Numbered from the stretch's first letter, positions 11,038 through 24,597 are shown. The stretch is DNA of 64,000 nt from Hydractinia symbiolongicarpus (GCF_029227915.1 NC_079876.1:3598001-3662000); one strand, 5' to 3'. Notes: a model not told the origin generated them from the sequence alone. Numbers and translations: made by a program.

Positions 11038-12096
11038 GCGCTACCACAGCGCCCAGTGTAATCTCTGAGTTGCGGCAATCATGTCAAATTAAGAAGAATG
11101 TTATTTCTTGGAGTCCAATTGTCTCACTTTCACATTAATAAGGCCACAGCCCAAAGTCAGTTCAATTAAGTCCCACAGTCAATCGTTTCACTGTTAAAAG
11201 TGATACAACCTAGTAATACCGGAAAGATATCACGAAATACATGTTGGTACGAATATGTGACTCAACCGTTGTAACTCAAACGGATTGATACTGTTAGAAA
11301 GTCAATGAAACGTAGTTTGTGAAACTGTCTCTGTTTCTTCAGCGCGGGATAACGGCTAGGATTGGTCCCACGGTAAAAAATGACTTATTTATCTAAATTT
11401 TTAAATGAAGCGCTACCACAGCGTCCAGTGTAATCGCTGAGTTCCGGCAATAATGTCAAATTAAAAAGAATGTTACTTCTTGGAGTCCAATTGTCTCCTT
11501 TACCACATGTATCAAGTCACAGTCCAAAGTTAATTCAATTAAGTCCCACACTCAATCGTTTCATTGTTAAAAGCGATGCAACCTAGTAATATAAGAAAAA
11601 TATCGCAAAATGCATGTTGGTACGAATATGTGACCAAACCGTTGTAACTCAAACGGACTAACACCGTTAGAAATTTAATGAAAAGTAGTTTTTGAAACTG
11701 TCGCTATTTTTTAAGCGCACGATAACAGCTAGGATTGGTCCCACAGTAAAAATGACTTATTTATTCACGTCAAACTAAGAAGAATGTTATTTCTTGGAGT
11801 CCAAATGTCTCAATTATCACATTTATAAGGTCACAGTCCAAAGTTAGTTCAATTAAGTCCCACATTCAATCGTTTCACAGTTAAAAGCGATGCAACCTAG
11901 TAATAACAGTATAATATCGCTAAATACATGTTGGTACGAATATGTGACTCAACCGTTGTAACTCAAACGGATTGATACTGTTAGAAAGTCAATGAAACGC
12001 AGTTTTTGAAACTGCCTCTGTTTCTTCAGCGCGGGATAACGGCTAGGATTGGTCCCACATTAAAAAATGACTTATTTATCAAAATTTTTAAATCAA
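11038..12096 (+). repeat. HOR unit X-Y-D60, copy 2
   Basis: X and Y match the 5832 unit closely, but the D60 part at 11765 is of a different subtype (CATTTATAAGG, AACAGTATAATATCG, GACTCAACCG). So the unit was reshuffled after duplication. Similarity extends back to about 10480, matching the sequence from about 5185 at an offset of roughly 5.2-5.3 kb, apart from an 89 bp deletion at 10923. Confidence 0.78.
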
Positions 12097-13153
12097 GCGC
12101 TACCACAGCGCCCAGTGTAATCTCTGAGTTGCGGCAATCATGTCAAATTAAGAAGAATGTTACTTCTTGGAATCCAATTGTCTCACTTTCACATTTATAA
12201 GGCCACAGCCCAAAGTCAGTTCAATTAAGTCCCACAGTCAATCGTTTCACTGTTAAAATTGATACAACCTAGTAATACCGGAAAGATATCACGAAATACA
12301 TGTTGGTACGAATATGTGACTCAACCGTTGTAACTCAAACGGATTGATACTGTTAGAAAGTCAATGAAACGTAGTTTGTGAAACTGTCTCTGTTTCTTCA
12401 GCGCGGGATAACGGCTAGGATTGGTCCCACGGTAAAAATGACTTATTTATCTAAATTTTCAAATGAAGCGCTACCACAGCGTCCAGTGTAATCGCTGAGT
12501 TCCGGCAATAATGTCAAATTAAAAAGAATGTTACTTCTTGGAGTCCAATTGTCTCCTTTACCACATGTATCAGGTCACAGTCCAAAGTTAATTCAATTAA
12601 GTCCCACACTCAATCGTTTCATTGTTAAAAGCGATGCAACCTAGTAATATCAGAAAAATATCGCAAAATGCATGTTGGTACGAATATGTGACCAAACCGT
12701 TGTAACTCAAACGGACTAACACCGTTAGAAATTTAATGAAATGTAATTTTTGAAACTGTCGCTATTTTTTAAGCGCACGATAACAGCTAGGATTGGTCCC
12801 ACAGTAAAAATGACTTATTTATTCACGTCAAATTAAGAAGAATGTTATTTCTTGGAGTCCAACTGTCTCAATTATCACTTTTAGCAGGTCACAGTCCAAA
12901 GTTAGTTCAATTAAGTCCCACATTCAATCGTTTCACTGTTAAAAGCGATGCAACCTAGTAATAACAGATAAATATCGCTAAATACATATTGGTACGAATA
13001 TGTGACGCAACTGTTGTAACTGAAGCGGATTGATACCGTTAGAAAGTCTATGAAATGTAGTTCTTGAAAGTGTCGCTATTTCTTCAGGACGCGATAACGG
13101 CTAGGATTGGTCCCACAGTAAAAATGACTTATTTATCAAAATTTTTAAATCAA
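12097..13153 (+). repeat. HOR unit X-Y-D60, copy 3
   Basis: All three parts, including the D60 subtype with CACTTTTAGCAGG and GACGCAACTG, match 5832-6889 at an offset of about 6265 bp. Confidence 0.82.
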
Positions 13154-16100
13154 GCGCTACCACAGCGCCCAGTGTAATCGCTGAGTTCCGGCAAGCACAT
13201 CAAAATAAGAAGAATGTTATTTCTTGGAGTCCAATTGTCTCATTTATCACATTTGTCAGGTTGCAGTAAAAAATTAGTTCAATTAAGTCCCACATTCAAT
13301 CGTTTCATAGTTAAAAGCGATGCAACCTAGTAATATCAGAAAAATATCGCAAAATGCATGTTGGTATGAATATGTGACCAAACCGTTGTAACTCAAACGG
13401 ACTAACACCGTTAGAAATTTAATGAAATGTAGTTTTTGAAACTGTCGCTATTTTTTAAGCGCACGATAACAGCTAGGATTGGTCCCACAGTAAAAATGAC
13501 TTATTTATTCACGTCAAATTAAAAAGAATGTTATTTCTTGGAGTCCAAATGTCTCAATTATCACATTTAGCAGGTCACAGTCCAAAGTTAGTTCAATTAA
13601 GTCCCACATTCATCGTTTCACTGTTAAAAGCGATGCAACCTAGTAATAACAGATAAATATCGCTAAATACATGTTGGTACGAATATGTGACGCAACTGTT
13701 GTAACTGAAGCGGATTGATACCGTTAGAAAGTCTATGAAATGTAGTTCTTGAAAGTGTCGCTATTTCTTCAGGACGCGATAACGGCTAGGATTGGTCCCA
13801 CAGTAAAAATGACTTATTTATCAAAATTTTTAAATCAAGCGCTACCACAGCGCCCAGTGTAATCGCTGAGTTCCGGCAAGCACATCAAAATAAGAAGAAT
13901 GTTATTTCTTGGAGTCCAATTGTCTCATTTATCACATTTATCAAGTCGCAGTCCAAAATTAGTTCAATTAAGTCCCACATTCAATCGTTTCATAGTTAAA
14001 AGCGATGCAACCTAGTAATATCAGAAAAATATCGCTAAATACATGTTGGTACGAATATGTGACTCAACCTTTGTAACTCAAGCGGATTGATACTGTTAGA
14101 AAGTCAATGAATTGTAATTTTTGAAACTGTCGCTATTTCTTCAGCGCGCGATAACGGTTAGGATTGGTCCCACAGTAAAGAATGACTTATTTATCTAAAC
14201 TCTTAAATGAAGCGCTACCACATCGCCCAGTGTAATCGCTGAGTTCCGGCAATCATGTCAAATTAAGATGAATGTTATTTCTTGGAGTCCAATTGTCTCA
14301 TTTATCACATTTATAAGGTCACAGCCCAAAATCAGTTCAATATAGTCCCACAGTCAATCGTTTCACTGTTAAAAGCGATACAACCTAGTAATACCGGAAA
14401 GATATCACGAAATACATGTTGGTACGAATATGTGACTCAACCGTTGTAACTCAAACGGATTGATACTGTTAGAAAGTCAATGAAACGTAGTTTTTGAAAC
14501 TGTCTCTGTTTTTTCAGCGCGCGATAACAGCTAGGATTGGTCCCACAGTAAAAATGACTTATTTATTCACGTCAAATTAAGAAGAATGTTATTTCTTAGA
14601 GTCCAAATGTCTCAATTATCACATTTATAAGGTCACAGTCCAAAGTTAGTTCAATTAAGTCCCACATTCAATCGTTTCACAGTTAAAAGCGATGCAACCT
14701 AGTAATAACAGTAAAATATCGCTAAATACATGTTGGTACGAATATGTGACCCAACCGTTGTAACTCAAACGAACTGACACCGTTAGAAAGTCAATGAAAT
14801 GTAGTTTTTGAAACTGTCGCTATTTTTTCAGCGCGCGATAACAGCTAGGATTGGTCCCACAGTAAAAATGACTTATTTATTCACGTCAAATTAAGAAGAA
14901 TGTTATTTCTTGGAGTCCAAATGTCTCAATTATCACATTTATAAGGTCACAGTCCAAAGTTAGTTCAATTAAGTCCCACATTCAATCGTTTCACAGTTAA
15001 AAGCGATGCAACCTAGTAATAACAGTAAAATATCGCTAAATACATGTTGGTACGAATATGTGACCCAACCGTTGTAACTCAAACGGACTGACATCGATAG
15101 AAAGTCCGTGAAAAGTAGTATTTGAAACTGTCTCTATTTCTTCAGCGCGCGCTAACAGCTAGGATTGATCCCACAGTTAAAAAGTGACTTTTTTATCCTA
15201 ATTTTTAAATGAAGCGCTACCACAGCGCCCAGTGTAATCGCTGAGTTGCGGCAATCATGTCAAATTAAGAAGAATGTTATTTCTTGGAGTCCAATTGTCT
15301 GACTTTCACATTTATAAGGTCACAGCCCAAAATCAGTTCAATTAAGTCCCACAGTCAATCGCTTCACTGTTAAAAGTGATACAACCTAGTAATACCGTAA
15401 AGATATCACGAAATACATGTTGGTACGAATATGTGACTCAACCGTTGTAACTCAAACGGACTAACACCGTTAGAAAGTCAATGAAATGTAGTTTTTGAAA
15501 CTGTCGCTATTTTTTCAGCGCGCGATAACAGCTAGGATTGGTCCCACAGTAAAAATGACTTATTTATTCACGTCAAATTAAGAAGAATGTTATTTCTTGG
15601 AGTCCAAATGTCTCAATTATCACATTTATAAGGTCACAGTCCAAAGTTAGTTCAATTAAGTCCCACATTCAATCGTTTCACAGTTAAAAGCGATGCAACC
15701 TAGTAATAACAGATAAATATCGCTAAATACATGTTGGTACGAATATGTGACGCAACTGTTTTAACTGAAGCGGATTGATACCGTTAGAAAGTCTATGAAA
15801 TGTAGTTCCTGAAAGTGTCGCTATTTCTTCAGGACGCGATAACGGCTAGGATTGGTCCCACAGTAAAAATGACCTATTTATCAAAATTTTTAAATCAAGC
15901 GCTACCACAGCGCCCAGTGTAATCGCTGAGTTCCGGCAAGCACATCAAAATAAGAAGAATGTTATTTCTTGGAGTCCAATTGTCTCATTTATCACATTTA
16001 TAAGGTCACAGCCCAAAATCAGTTCAATATAGTCCCACAGTCAATCGTTTCACTGTTAAAAGCCATACAACCTAGTAATACCGGAAAGATATCACGAAAT

Positions 16101-17655
16101 ACATGTTGGTACGAATATGTGACTCAACCGTTGTAACTCAAACGGATTGATACTGTTAGAAAGTCAATGAAACGTCGTTTTTGAAACTGACTCTGTTTTT
16201 TCAGCGCGCGATAACAGCTAGGATTGGTCCCACAGTAAAAATGACTTATTTATTCACGTCAAATTAAGAAGAATGTTATTTCTTGGAGTCCAAATGTCTC
16301 AATTATCACATTTATAAGGTCACAGTCCAAAGTTAGTTCAATTAAGTCCCACATTCAATCGTTTCACAGTTAAAAGCGATGCAACCTAGTAATAACAGTT
16401 TAATATCGCTAAATACATGTTGGTACGAATATGTGACTCAACCGTTGTAACTCAAACGGGTTGATACTGTTAGAAAGTCAATGAAACGTAGTTTTTGAAA
16501 CTGCCTCTGTTTCTTCAGCGCGGGATAACGGCTAGGATTGGTCCCACAGTTAAAAAATGACTTATTTATCTAAATTTTCAAATGAAGCGCTACCACAGCG
16601 CCCAGTGTAATCGCTGAGTTCCGGCAATAATGTCAAATTAAAAAGAATGTTACTTCTTGGAATCCAATTTTCTCCTTTATCACATGTATCAGGTCACAGT
16701 CCAAAGTTAATTCAATTAAGTCCCATACTCAATCGTTTCATTGTTAAAAGCGATGCAACCTAGTAATATCAAGAAAATATCGAAAAATGCATGTTGGTAC
16801 GAATATGTGACCAAACCGTTGTAACTCAAACGGACTAACACCGTTATAAATTTAATAAAATGTAGTTTTTGAAACTGTCGCTATTTTTTCAGCGCGCAAT
16901 AACAGCTAGGATTGGTCCCACAGTAAAAATGACTTATTTATTCACGTCAAATTAAGAAGAATGTTATTTCTTAGAGTCCAAATGTCTCAATTATCACATT
17001 TAGCAGGTCACAGTCCAAAGTTAGTTCAATTAAGTCCCACATTCAATCGTTTCACTGTAAAAAGCGATGCAACCTAGTAATAACAGATAAATATCGCTAA
17101 ATACATGTTGGTACGAATATGTGACGCAACTGTTGTAACTGAAGCGGATTGATACCGTTAGAAAGTCTATGAAATGTAGTTCTTGAAAACGTCGTTATTT
17201 CTTCAGGGCGCAATAACGGCTAGGATTGGTCTTACAGTAAAAATGACTTATTTATCAAAATTTTTAAATCAAGCGCTACAACAGCGCCCAGTGTAATCGC
17301 TGAGTTCCGGCAAGCACATCAAAAGAAGAAGAATGTTATTTTTTGGAGTCCAATTGTCTCATTTCTCACATTTATCAGGTCGCAGTCCAAAATTAGTTCA
17401 ATTAAGTCCCACATTAAATCGTTTCACTGTTAAAAGCCATGCAACCTAGTAATATCAGATAAATATCGCTAAATACATGTTGGTAAGAATATGTGACCCA
17501 ACCGTTGAAATTCAAACGGACTGACATTGATAGAAAGTCGGTGAAAAGTGGTATTTAAAACTGTCTCTATTTCTTCAGCGCGCGGTAACGGCTAGGATTC
17601 GTCCCACGGCTAAAAAATGACTTTTTTATCGTAATTTTCAAATGAAGCGCTACCA

Positions 17656-17676
17656 CAGGGACCAGTGTAATCCCTG
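17656..17676. other. Variant hairpin CAGGG/CCCTG
   Basis: The arms are CAGGG and CCCTG, so both members of one base pair differ from the usual CAGCG/CGCTG and pairing is kept. The first loop bases differ as well (ACC for CCC). The other eight copies are at 23861-23881, 26322-26342, 29158-29178, 29383-29403, 51139-51159, 54064-54084, 58165-58185 and 62073-62093. I saw no monomer with only one of the two arm changes. Confidence 0.75.
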
Positions 17677-19450
17677 AGTTGCGGCAATCATGTCAAATTA
17701 AGAAGAATGTTATTTCTTGGAGTCCAATTGTCTTACTTTTACATTTATAAGGTCACAGCCCAAAATCAGTTCAATTAAGTCCCACAGTCAATCGTTTCAC
17801 TGTTAAAAGCGATACAACATAGTAATATCAGAAAAATATCACGAAATACATGTTGGTACGAATATGTGACTCAACCGTTGTAACACAAACGGATTGATAC
17901 TGTTAGAAAGTCAATGAAATGTGGTTTTTGAAACTGTCTCTATTTTTTCAGCGCGGGATAACGGCTAGGATTGGTCCCACAGAAAAAAATGACTTTTTCA
18001 TCTAAATTTTTGAATGAAGCGCTACCACAGCGCCCAGTGTAATCGCTGAGTTCCGGCAATCATGTCAAATTAAGAAGAATGGTTCTTCTTGGAGTTCAAT
18101 TGTCTCACTAATAACATTCATCAGGTCACAGTCCAGAGTTAGGTTAATTAAGTCCCACAGTCAGTCGTTTCATTGTTAAAAGCGATGCAATCTAGTAATA
18201 TCAGAAAAATATCGCTAAATACATGTTGGTACGAATATGTGGCCCAACCGTTGTAACTCAAACGAACTGACACCGTTAGAAAGTCAATGAAATGTAGTTT
18301 TTGAAACTGTCGCTATTTTTTCAGCGCGCGATAACAGCTAGGATTGGTCCCACAGTAAAAATGACTTATTTATTCACGTCAAATTAAGAAGAATGTTATT
18401 TCTTGGAGTCTAAATGTCTCAATTATCCCATTTATAAGGTCACAGTCCAAAGTTAGTTCAATTAAGTCCCACATTCAATCGTTTCACAGTTAAAAGCGAT
18501 GCAACCTAGTAATAACAGTAAAATATCGCTAAATACATGTTGGTACGAATATGTGACCCAACCGTTGTAACTCAAACGGACTGACATCGATAGAAAGTCC
18601 GTGAAAAGTAGTATTTGAAACTGTCTCTATTTCTTCAGCGCGCGCTAACGGCTAGGATTGATCCCACAGTTAAAAAGTGACTTTTTTATCCTAATTTTTA
18701 AATGAAGCGCTACCACAGTGCCCAGTGTAATCGCTGAGTTGCGGCAATCATGTCAAATTAAGAAGAATGTTATTTCTTTGAGTCCAATTGTCTCACTTTC
18801 ACTTTTATAAGGTCACAGCCCAAAATCAGTTCAATTAAGTCCCACAGTCAATCGCTTCACTGTTAAAAGTGATACAACCTAGTAATACCGGAAAGATATC
18901 ACGAAATACATGTTGGTACGAATATGTGACTCAACCGTTGTAACTCAAACGGATTGATACTGTTAGAAAGTCAATGAAACGTAGTTTTTGAAACTGTCTC
19001 TGTTTCTTCAGCGCGGGATAACGGCTAGGATTGGTCCCACAGTAAAAAATGACTTATTTATCTAAATTTTCAAATGACGCGCTACCACAGCGCCCAGTGT
19101 AATCGCTGAGTTCCGGCAAAAATGTCAAATTAAAAAGAATGTTACTTCTTGGAATCCAATTGTCTCCTTTATCACATGTATCAGGTCACAGTCCAAAGTT
19201 AATTCAATTAAGTCCCACACTCAATCGTTTCATTGTTAAAAGCGATGCAACCTAGTAATATCAGAAAAATATCGCAAAATGCATGTTGGTACGAATATGT
19301 GACCAAACCGTTGTAACTCAAACGGACTAACACCGTTAGAAAGTCAATGAAATGTAGTTTTTGAAACTGTCGCTATTTTTTCAGCGCGCGATAACAGCTA
19401 GGATTGGTCCCACAGTAAAAATGACTTATTTATCTAAATTTTTAAATGAA

Positions 19451-20135
19451 GCGCTACCACAGCGCCCAGTGTAATCGCTGAGCTCCGGCAATAATGTCAA
19501 ATTAAAAAGAATGTTACTTCTTGGAGTCCTATTGTCTCCTTTATCACATTTATCAGGTCGCAGTCCAAAGTTAATTCAATTAAGTCCCACACTCAATCGT
19601 TTCATTGTTAAAAGCGAGGCAACCTAGTAATATCAGAAAAATATCGCAAAATGCATGTTGGTAGGAATATGTGACCAAACCGTTGTAACTCAAACGGACT
19701 AACACCGTTAGAAAGTCAATGAAATGTAGTTTTTGAAACTGTCGCTATTTTTTCAGCGCGCAATATCAGCTAGGATTGGTCCCACAGTAAAAATGACTTA
19801 TTTATTCACGTCAAATTAAGAAAAATGTTATTTCTTGGAGTCCAATTGTCTCACTTTCACATTTATAAGGTCACAGCCCAAAATCAGTTCAATTAAGTCC
19901 CACAGTCAATCGCTTCACTGTTAAAAGTGATACAACCTAGTAATACCGGAAAGATATCACGAAATACATGTTGGTACGAATATGTGACTCGACAGTTGTA
20001 ACTCAAAGGGATTGATACTGTTAGAAAGTCAATGAAACGTAGTTTTTGAAACTGTCTCTGTTTCTTCAGCGCGGGATAACGGCTAGGATTGGTCCCACAG
20101 TAAAAATGACTTATTTATCTAAATTTTCAAATGAA
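19451..20135 (+). repeat. 685 bp dimer HOR (full + D60), copy 1
   Basis: Full monomer marked by GAGCTCCGGCAATAATG and GGAGTCCTATTG, then a D60 form with CACTTTCAC, AATCGCTTCAC and GACTCGACAGTTG. Repeats at 20136 and 20821; the D60 part continues to match at 22610. Confidence 0.87.
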
Positions 20136-20820
20136 GCGCTACCACAGCGCCCAGTGTAATCGCTGAGCTCCGGCAATAATGTCAAATTAAAAAGAATGTT
20201 ACTTCTTGGAGTCCTATTGTCTCCTTTATCACATTTATCAGGTCGCAGTCCAAAGTTAATTCAATTAAGTCCCACACTCAATCGTTTCATTGTTAAAAGC
20301 GATGCAACCTAGTAATATCAGAAAACTATCGCAAAATGCATGTTGGTAGGAATATGTGACCAAACCGTTGTAACTCAAACGGACTAACACCGTTAGAAAG
20401 TCAATGAAATGTAGTTTTTGAAACTGTCGCTATTTTTTCAGCGCGCGATAACAGCTAGGATTGGTCCCACAGTAAAAATGACTTATTTATTCACGTCAAA
20501 TTAAGAAGAATGTTATTTCTTGGACTCCAATTGTCTCACTTTCACATTTATAAGGTCACAGCCCAAAATCAGTTCAATTAAGTCCCACAGTCAATCGCTT
20601 CACTGTTAAAAGTGATACAACCTAGTAATACCGGAAAGATATCACGAAATACATGTTGGTACGAATATGTGACTCAACAGTTGTAACTCAAACGGATTGA
20701 TACTGTTAGAAAGTCAATGAAACGTAGTTTTTGAAACTGTCTCTGTTTCTTCAGCGCGGGATAACGGCTAGGATTGGTCCCACAGTAAAAATGACTTATT
20801 TATCTAAATTTTCAAATGAA
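20136..20820 (+). repeat. 685 bp dimer HOR, copy 2
   Basis: Same markers as copy 1 over its whole length. Only scattered substitutions are seen, such as GACTCAACAGTTG for GACTCGACAGTTG. Confidence 0.87.
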
Positions 20821-21508
20821 GCGCTACCACAGCGCCCAGTGTAATCGCTGAGCTCCGGCAATAATGTCAAATTAAAAAGAATGTTACTTCTTGGAGTCCT
20901 ATTGTCTCCTTTATCACATTTATCAGGTCGCAGTCCAAAGTTAATTCAATTAAGTCCCACACTCAATCGTTGCATTGTTAAAAGCGATGCAACCTAGTAA
21001 TATCAGAAAAATATCGCAAAATGCATGTTGGTAGGAATATGTGACCAAACCGTTGTAACTCAAACGGACTAACACCGTTAGAAAGACAATGAAATGTAGT
21101 TTTTGAAACTGTCGCTATTTTGTCAGCGCGCGATAACAGCTAGGATTGGTCCCACAGTAAAAATGACTTATTTATTCACGTCAAATTAAGAAAAATGTTA
21201 TTTCTTGGAGTCCAAATGTCTCAATTATCACATTTATAAGGTCACAGTCCAAGGTTAGTTCAATTAAGTCCCACATTCAATCGTTTCACAGTTAAAAGCG
21301 ATGCAACCTAGTAATAACAGTAAAATATCGCAAAATACATGTTGGTACGAATATGTGACCCAACCGTTGTAACTCAAACGGACTGACATCGATAGAAAGT
21401 CCGTGAAAAGTAGTATTTGAAACTGTCTCTATTTCTTCAGCGCGCGCTAACGGCTAGGATTGATCCCACAGTTAAAAAGTGACTTTTTTATCCTAATTTT
21501 TAAATGAA
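20821..21508 (+). repeat. 685 bp dimer HOR, copy 3 (switched D60 half)
   Basis: The full monomer matches copies 1 and 2. The D60 half changes subtype soon after its joint at 21176 (ATGTCTCAATTATCAC, CCAAGGTTAG). The same combination recurs at 22940-23460 at an offset of 2119 bp, so this switched version was itself duplicated. Confidence 0.83.
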
Positions 21509-22939
21509 GCGCTTCCACAGCGCACAGTGTAATCGCTGAGTTGCGGCAATCATGTCAAATTAAAAAGAATGTTACTTCTTGGAATCCAATTGTCTCCTTT
21601 ATCACATGTATCAGGTCGCAGTCCAAAGTTAATTCAATTAAGTCCCACATTCAATCGTTTCACTGTTAAAAGCGATGCAACCTAGTAATAACAGATAAAT
21701 ATCGCTAAATAAATGTTGGTACGAATATGTGACCCAACCGTTGTAACTCAAACGAACTGACACCGTTAGAAAGTCAATGAAATGTTGTTTTTGAAACTGT
21801 CGCTATTTCTTCAGCGCGCGATAACGGCTAGGATTGGTCCCAGGGTAAAGAATGACTTATTTATCTAAACTCTTAAATGAAGCGCTACCACATCGTCCAG
21901 TGTAATTGCTGAGTTCCGGCAATCATGTCAAATTAAGATGAATGTTATTTCTTGGAGTCCAATTGTCTCATTTATCACATTTATCAGGTCACAGTCCAAA
22001 GTTAGTTTAATTAAGTCCCACAGTCAATCGTTTCACTGTTAAAAGCGATACAACGTAGTAATACCGGAAAGATATCACGAAATACATGTTGGTACGAATA
22101 TGTGACTCAACCGTTGTAACACAAACGGATTGATACTGTTAGAGAGTCAATGAAATGTAGTTTTTGAAACTGTCTCTATTTCTTCAGCGCAGGATAACGG
22201 CTAGGATTGGTCCCACAGTAAAAAATGACTTATTCATCTAAATTTTTAAATAAAGCGCTACCACAGCGCCCAATGTAATCGCTGAGTTCCGGAAATCATG
22301 TCAAATTAACAAGAATGTTACTTCTTGGAGTCCTATTGTCTCCTTTATCACATTTATCAGGTCGCAGTCCAAAGTTAATTCAATTAAATCCCACACTCAA
22401 TCGTTTCATTGTTAAAAGCGATGCAACCTAGTAATATCAGAAAAATATCGCAAAATGCATGTTGGTAGGAATATGTGACCAAACCGTTGTAACTCAAACG
22501 GACTAACACCGTTAGAAAGTCAATGAAATGTAGTTTTTGAAACTGTCGCTATTTTTTCAGCGCGCGATAACAGCTAGGATTGGTCCCACAGTAAAAATGA
22601 CTTATTTATTCACGTCAAACTAAGAAAAATGTTATTTCTTGGAGTCCAATTGTCTCACTTTCACATTTATAAGGTCACAGCCCAAAATCAGTTCAATTAA
22701 GTCCCACAGTCAATCTCTTCACTGTTAAAAGTGATACAACCTAGTAATACCGGAAAGATATCACGAAATACATGTTGGTACGAATATGTGACTCAACAGT
22801 TGTAACTCAAACGGATTGATACTGTTATAAAGTCAATGAAACGTAGTTTTTGAAACTGTCTCTGTTTCTTCAGCGCGGGATAACGGCTAGGATTGGTCCC
22901 ACAGTAAAAATGACTTATTTATCTAAATTTTCAAATGAA

Positions 22940-23460
22940 GCGCTACCACAGCGCCCAGTGTAATCGCTGAGCTCCGGCAATAATGTCAAATTAAAAAGAA
23001 TGTTACTTCTTGGAGTCTGATTGTCTCCTTTATCACATTTATCAGGTCGCAGTCCAAAGTTAATTCAATTAAGTCCCACACTCAATCGTTTCATTGTTAA
23101 AAGCGATGCAACCTAGTAATATCAGAAAAATATCGCAAAATGCATGTTGGTAGGAATATGTGACCAAACCGTTGTAACTCAAACGGACTAACACCGTTAG
23201 AAAGACAATGAAATGTAGTTTTTGAAACTGTCGCTATTTTTTCAGCGCGCGATAACAGCTAGGATTGGTCCCACAGTGAAAATGACTTATTTATTCACGT
23301 CAAATTAAGAAAAATGTTATTTCTTGGAGTCCAAATGTCTCAATTATCACATTTATAAGGTCACAGTCCAAGGTTAGTTCAATTAAGTCCCACATTCAAT
23401 CGTTTCACAGTTAAAAGCGATGCAACCTAGTAATAACAGTAAAATATCGCTAAATACATG
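22940..23460 (+). repeat. Partial copy of the switched 685 bp dimer
   Basis: Repeats 20821-21341, including GAGCTCCGG and CCAAGGTTAG. Similarity stops in the GTAC dyad: downstream, GACGCAACTG replaces GACCCAACCG. This exchange point is also the border of domain 3. Confidence 0.8.
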
Positions 23461-24597
23461 TTGGTACGAATATGTGACGCAACTGTTGTAACTGAAGCGG
23501 ATTGATACCGTTAGAAAGTCTATGAAGTGTAGTTCTTGAAAGTGTCGCCATTTCCTCAGGGCGCGATAACGGCTAGGATTGGTCTTACAGTAAAAATGAC
23601 TTGTTTATCTAAATTTTTAAATCAAGCGCTACCACAGCGCCCAGTGTTATGGCTGAGTTCCGGCAAGCACATCAAAATAAGAAGAATGTTATTTCTTGGA
23701 GTCCAATTGTCTCATTTATCACATTTATCAGGTCGCAGTCCAAAATTAGTTCAATTAAGTCCCACATTCAATCGTTTCACTGTTAAAAGCGATGCAACCT
23801 AGTAATATCAGATAAATATCTTTTACTTTTTTATCTTAATGTTCAAATGAAGCGCTACGACAGGGACCAGTGTAATCCCTGAGTTGCGGCAATCATGTCA
23901 AATTAAGAAGAATGTTATTTCTTGGAGTTCAATTGTCTTACTTTTACATTTATAAGGTCACAGCCCAAAATCAGTTCAATTAAGTCCCACATTCAATCGT
24001 TTCACTGTTAAAAGCGATGCAACCTAGTAATACCGGAAAGATATCACGAAATACATGTTGGTACGAATATGTGACCCAACCGTTGTAACTCAAACGGACT
24101 GACATCGATAGAAAGTCCGTGAAAAGTAGTATTTGAAACTGTCTCTATTTCTTCAGCGCGCGCTAACGGCTAGGATTGATCCCACAGTTAAAAAGTGACT
24201 TTTTTATCCTAATTTTTAAATGAAGCGCTTCCACAGCGCCCAGTGTAATCGCTGAGTTGCGGCAATCATGTCAAATTAAAAAGAATGTTACTTCTTGGAA
24301 TCCAATTGTCTCCTTTATCACATGTATCAGGTCGCAGTCCAAAGTTAATTCAATTAAGTCCCACATTCAATCGTTTCACTGTTAAAAGCGATGCAACCTA
24401 GTAATAACAGATAAATATCGCTAAATACATGTTGGTACGAATATGTGACCCAACCGTTGTAACTCAAACGAACTGACACCGTTAGAAAGTCAATGAAATG
24501 TTGTTTTTGAAACTGTCGCTATTTCTTCAGCGCGCGATAACGGCTAGGATTGGTCCCACGGTAAAGAATGACTTATTTATCTAAACTCTTAAATGAA
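23441..24597 (+). repeat. 1.16 kb segment repeated at 2461 bp, copy 1
   Basis: Matches 25902-27058 with all anchors shifted by 2461 (23626, 23852, 24225, 24598). It starts in the GTAC dyad region and ends at the 24598 anchor, after which copy 1 continues as a GAGGTGTGG monomer and copy 2 as a CATCGTCCAG monomer. Confidence 0.85.
23626..23851 (+). repeat. D147 monomer (226 bp), copy 1
   Basis: CAGATAAATATC at 23820 is joined to TTTTACTTTTTTATCTTAATG. About 147 bp is missing, covering the GTAC dyad, the CCGTT/AACGG dyad, the TTCAGCGCG zone and the second GTCCCACAGT box. The monomer that follows carries the CAGGG/CCCTG hairpin. Confidence 0.87.

Larger units (their letters stand above)
5185..23440 (+). 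repeat. Domain 2: full monomers interleaved with D60 derivatives
   Basis: Full-monomer anchors: 5832, 6204, 6890, 7262, 7948, 8321, 9007, 9380, 10067, 10439, 11038, 11410, 12097, 12468, 13154, 13839, 14212, 15214, 15899, 16587, 17273, 17647, 18019, 18707, 19079, 19451, 20136, 20821, 21509, 21882, 22255, 22940. D60 joints (TCACGTC after TTATTTAT): 5185, 5499, 6559, 7617, 8676, 9735, 10794, 11765, 12823, 13509, 14567, 14881, 15568, 16254, 16942, 18374, 19806, 20491, 21176, 22610, 23295. All 21 D60 copies in the window are here. Typical orders are full-full-D60 (about 1058 bp) and full-D60 (about 685 bp). No gene is present. Confidence 0.92.

Noticed and set aside
722-12200. Other short frames at 722-913, 2513-2710, 2790-2978 and 12006-12200
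   Set aside because: Chance openings of 62-65 codons in monomer variants, on either strand, with no conservation of frame between monomers.
5185-23300. D60 joint as an inserted element boundary
   Set aside because: The joint is fully explained by deletion of about 58 bp of the normal monomer, and nothing new is inserted.
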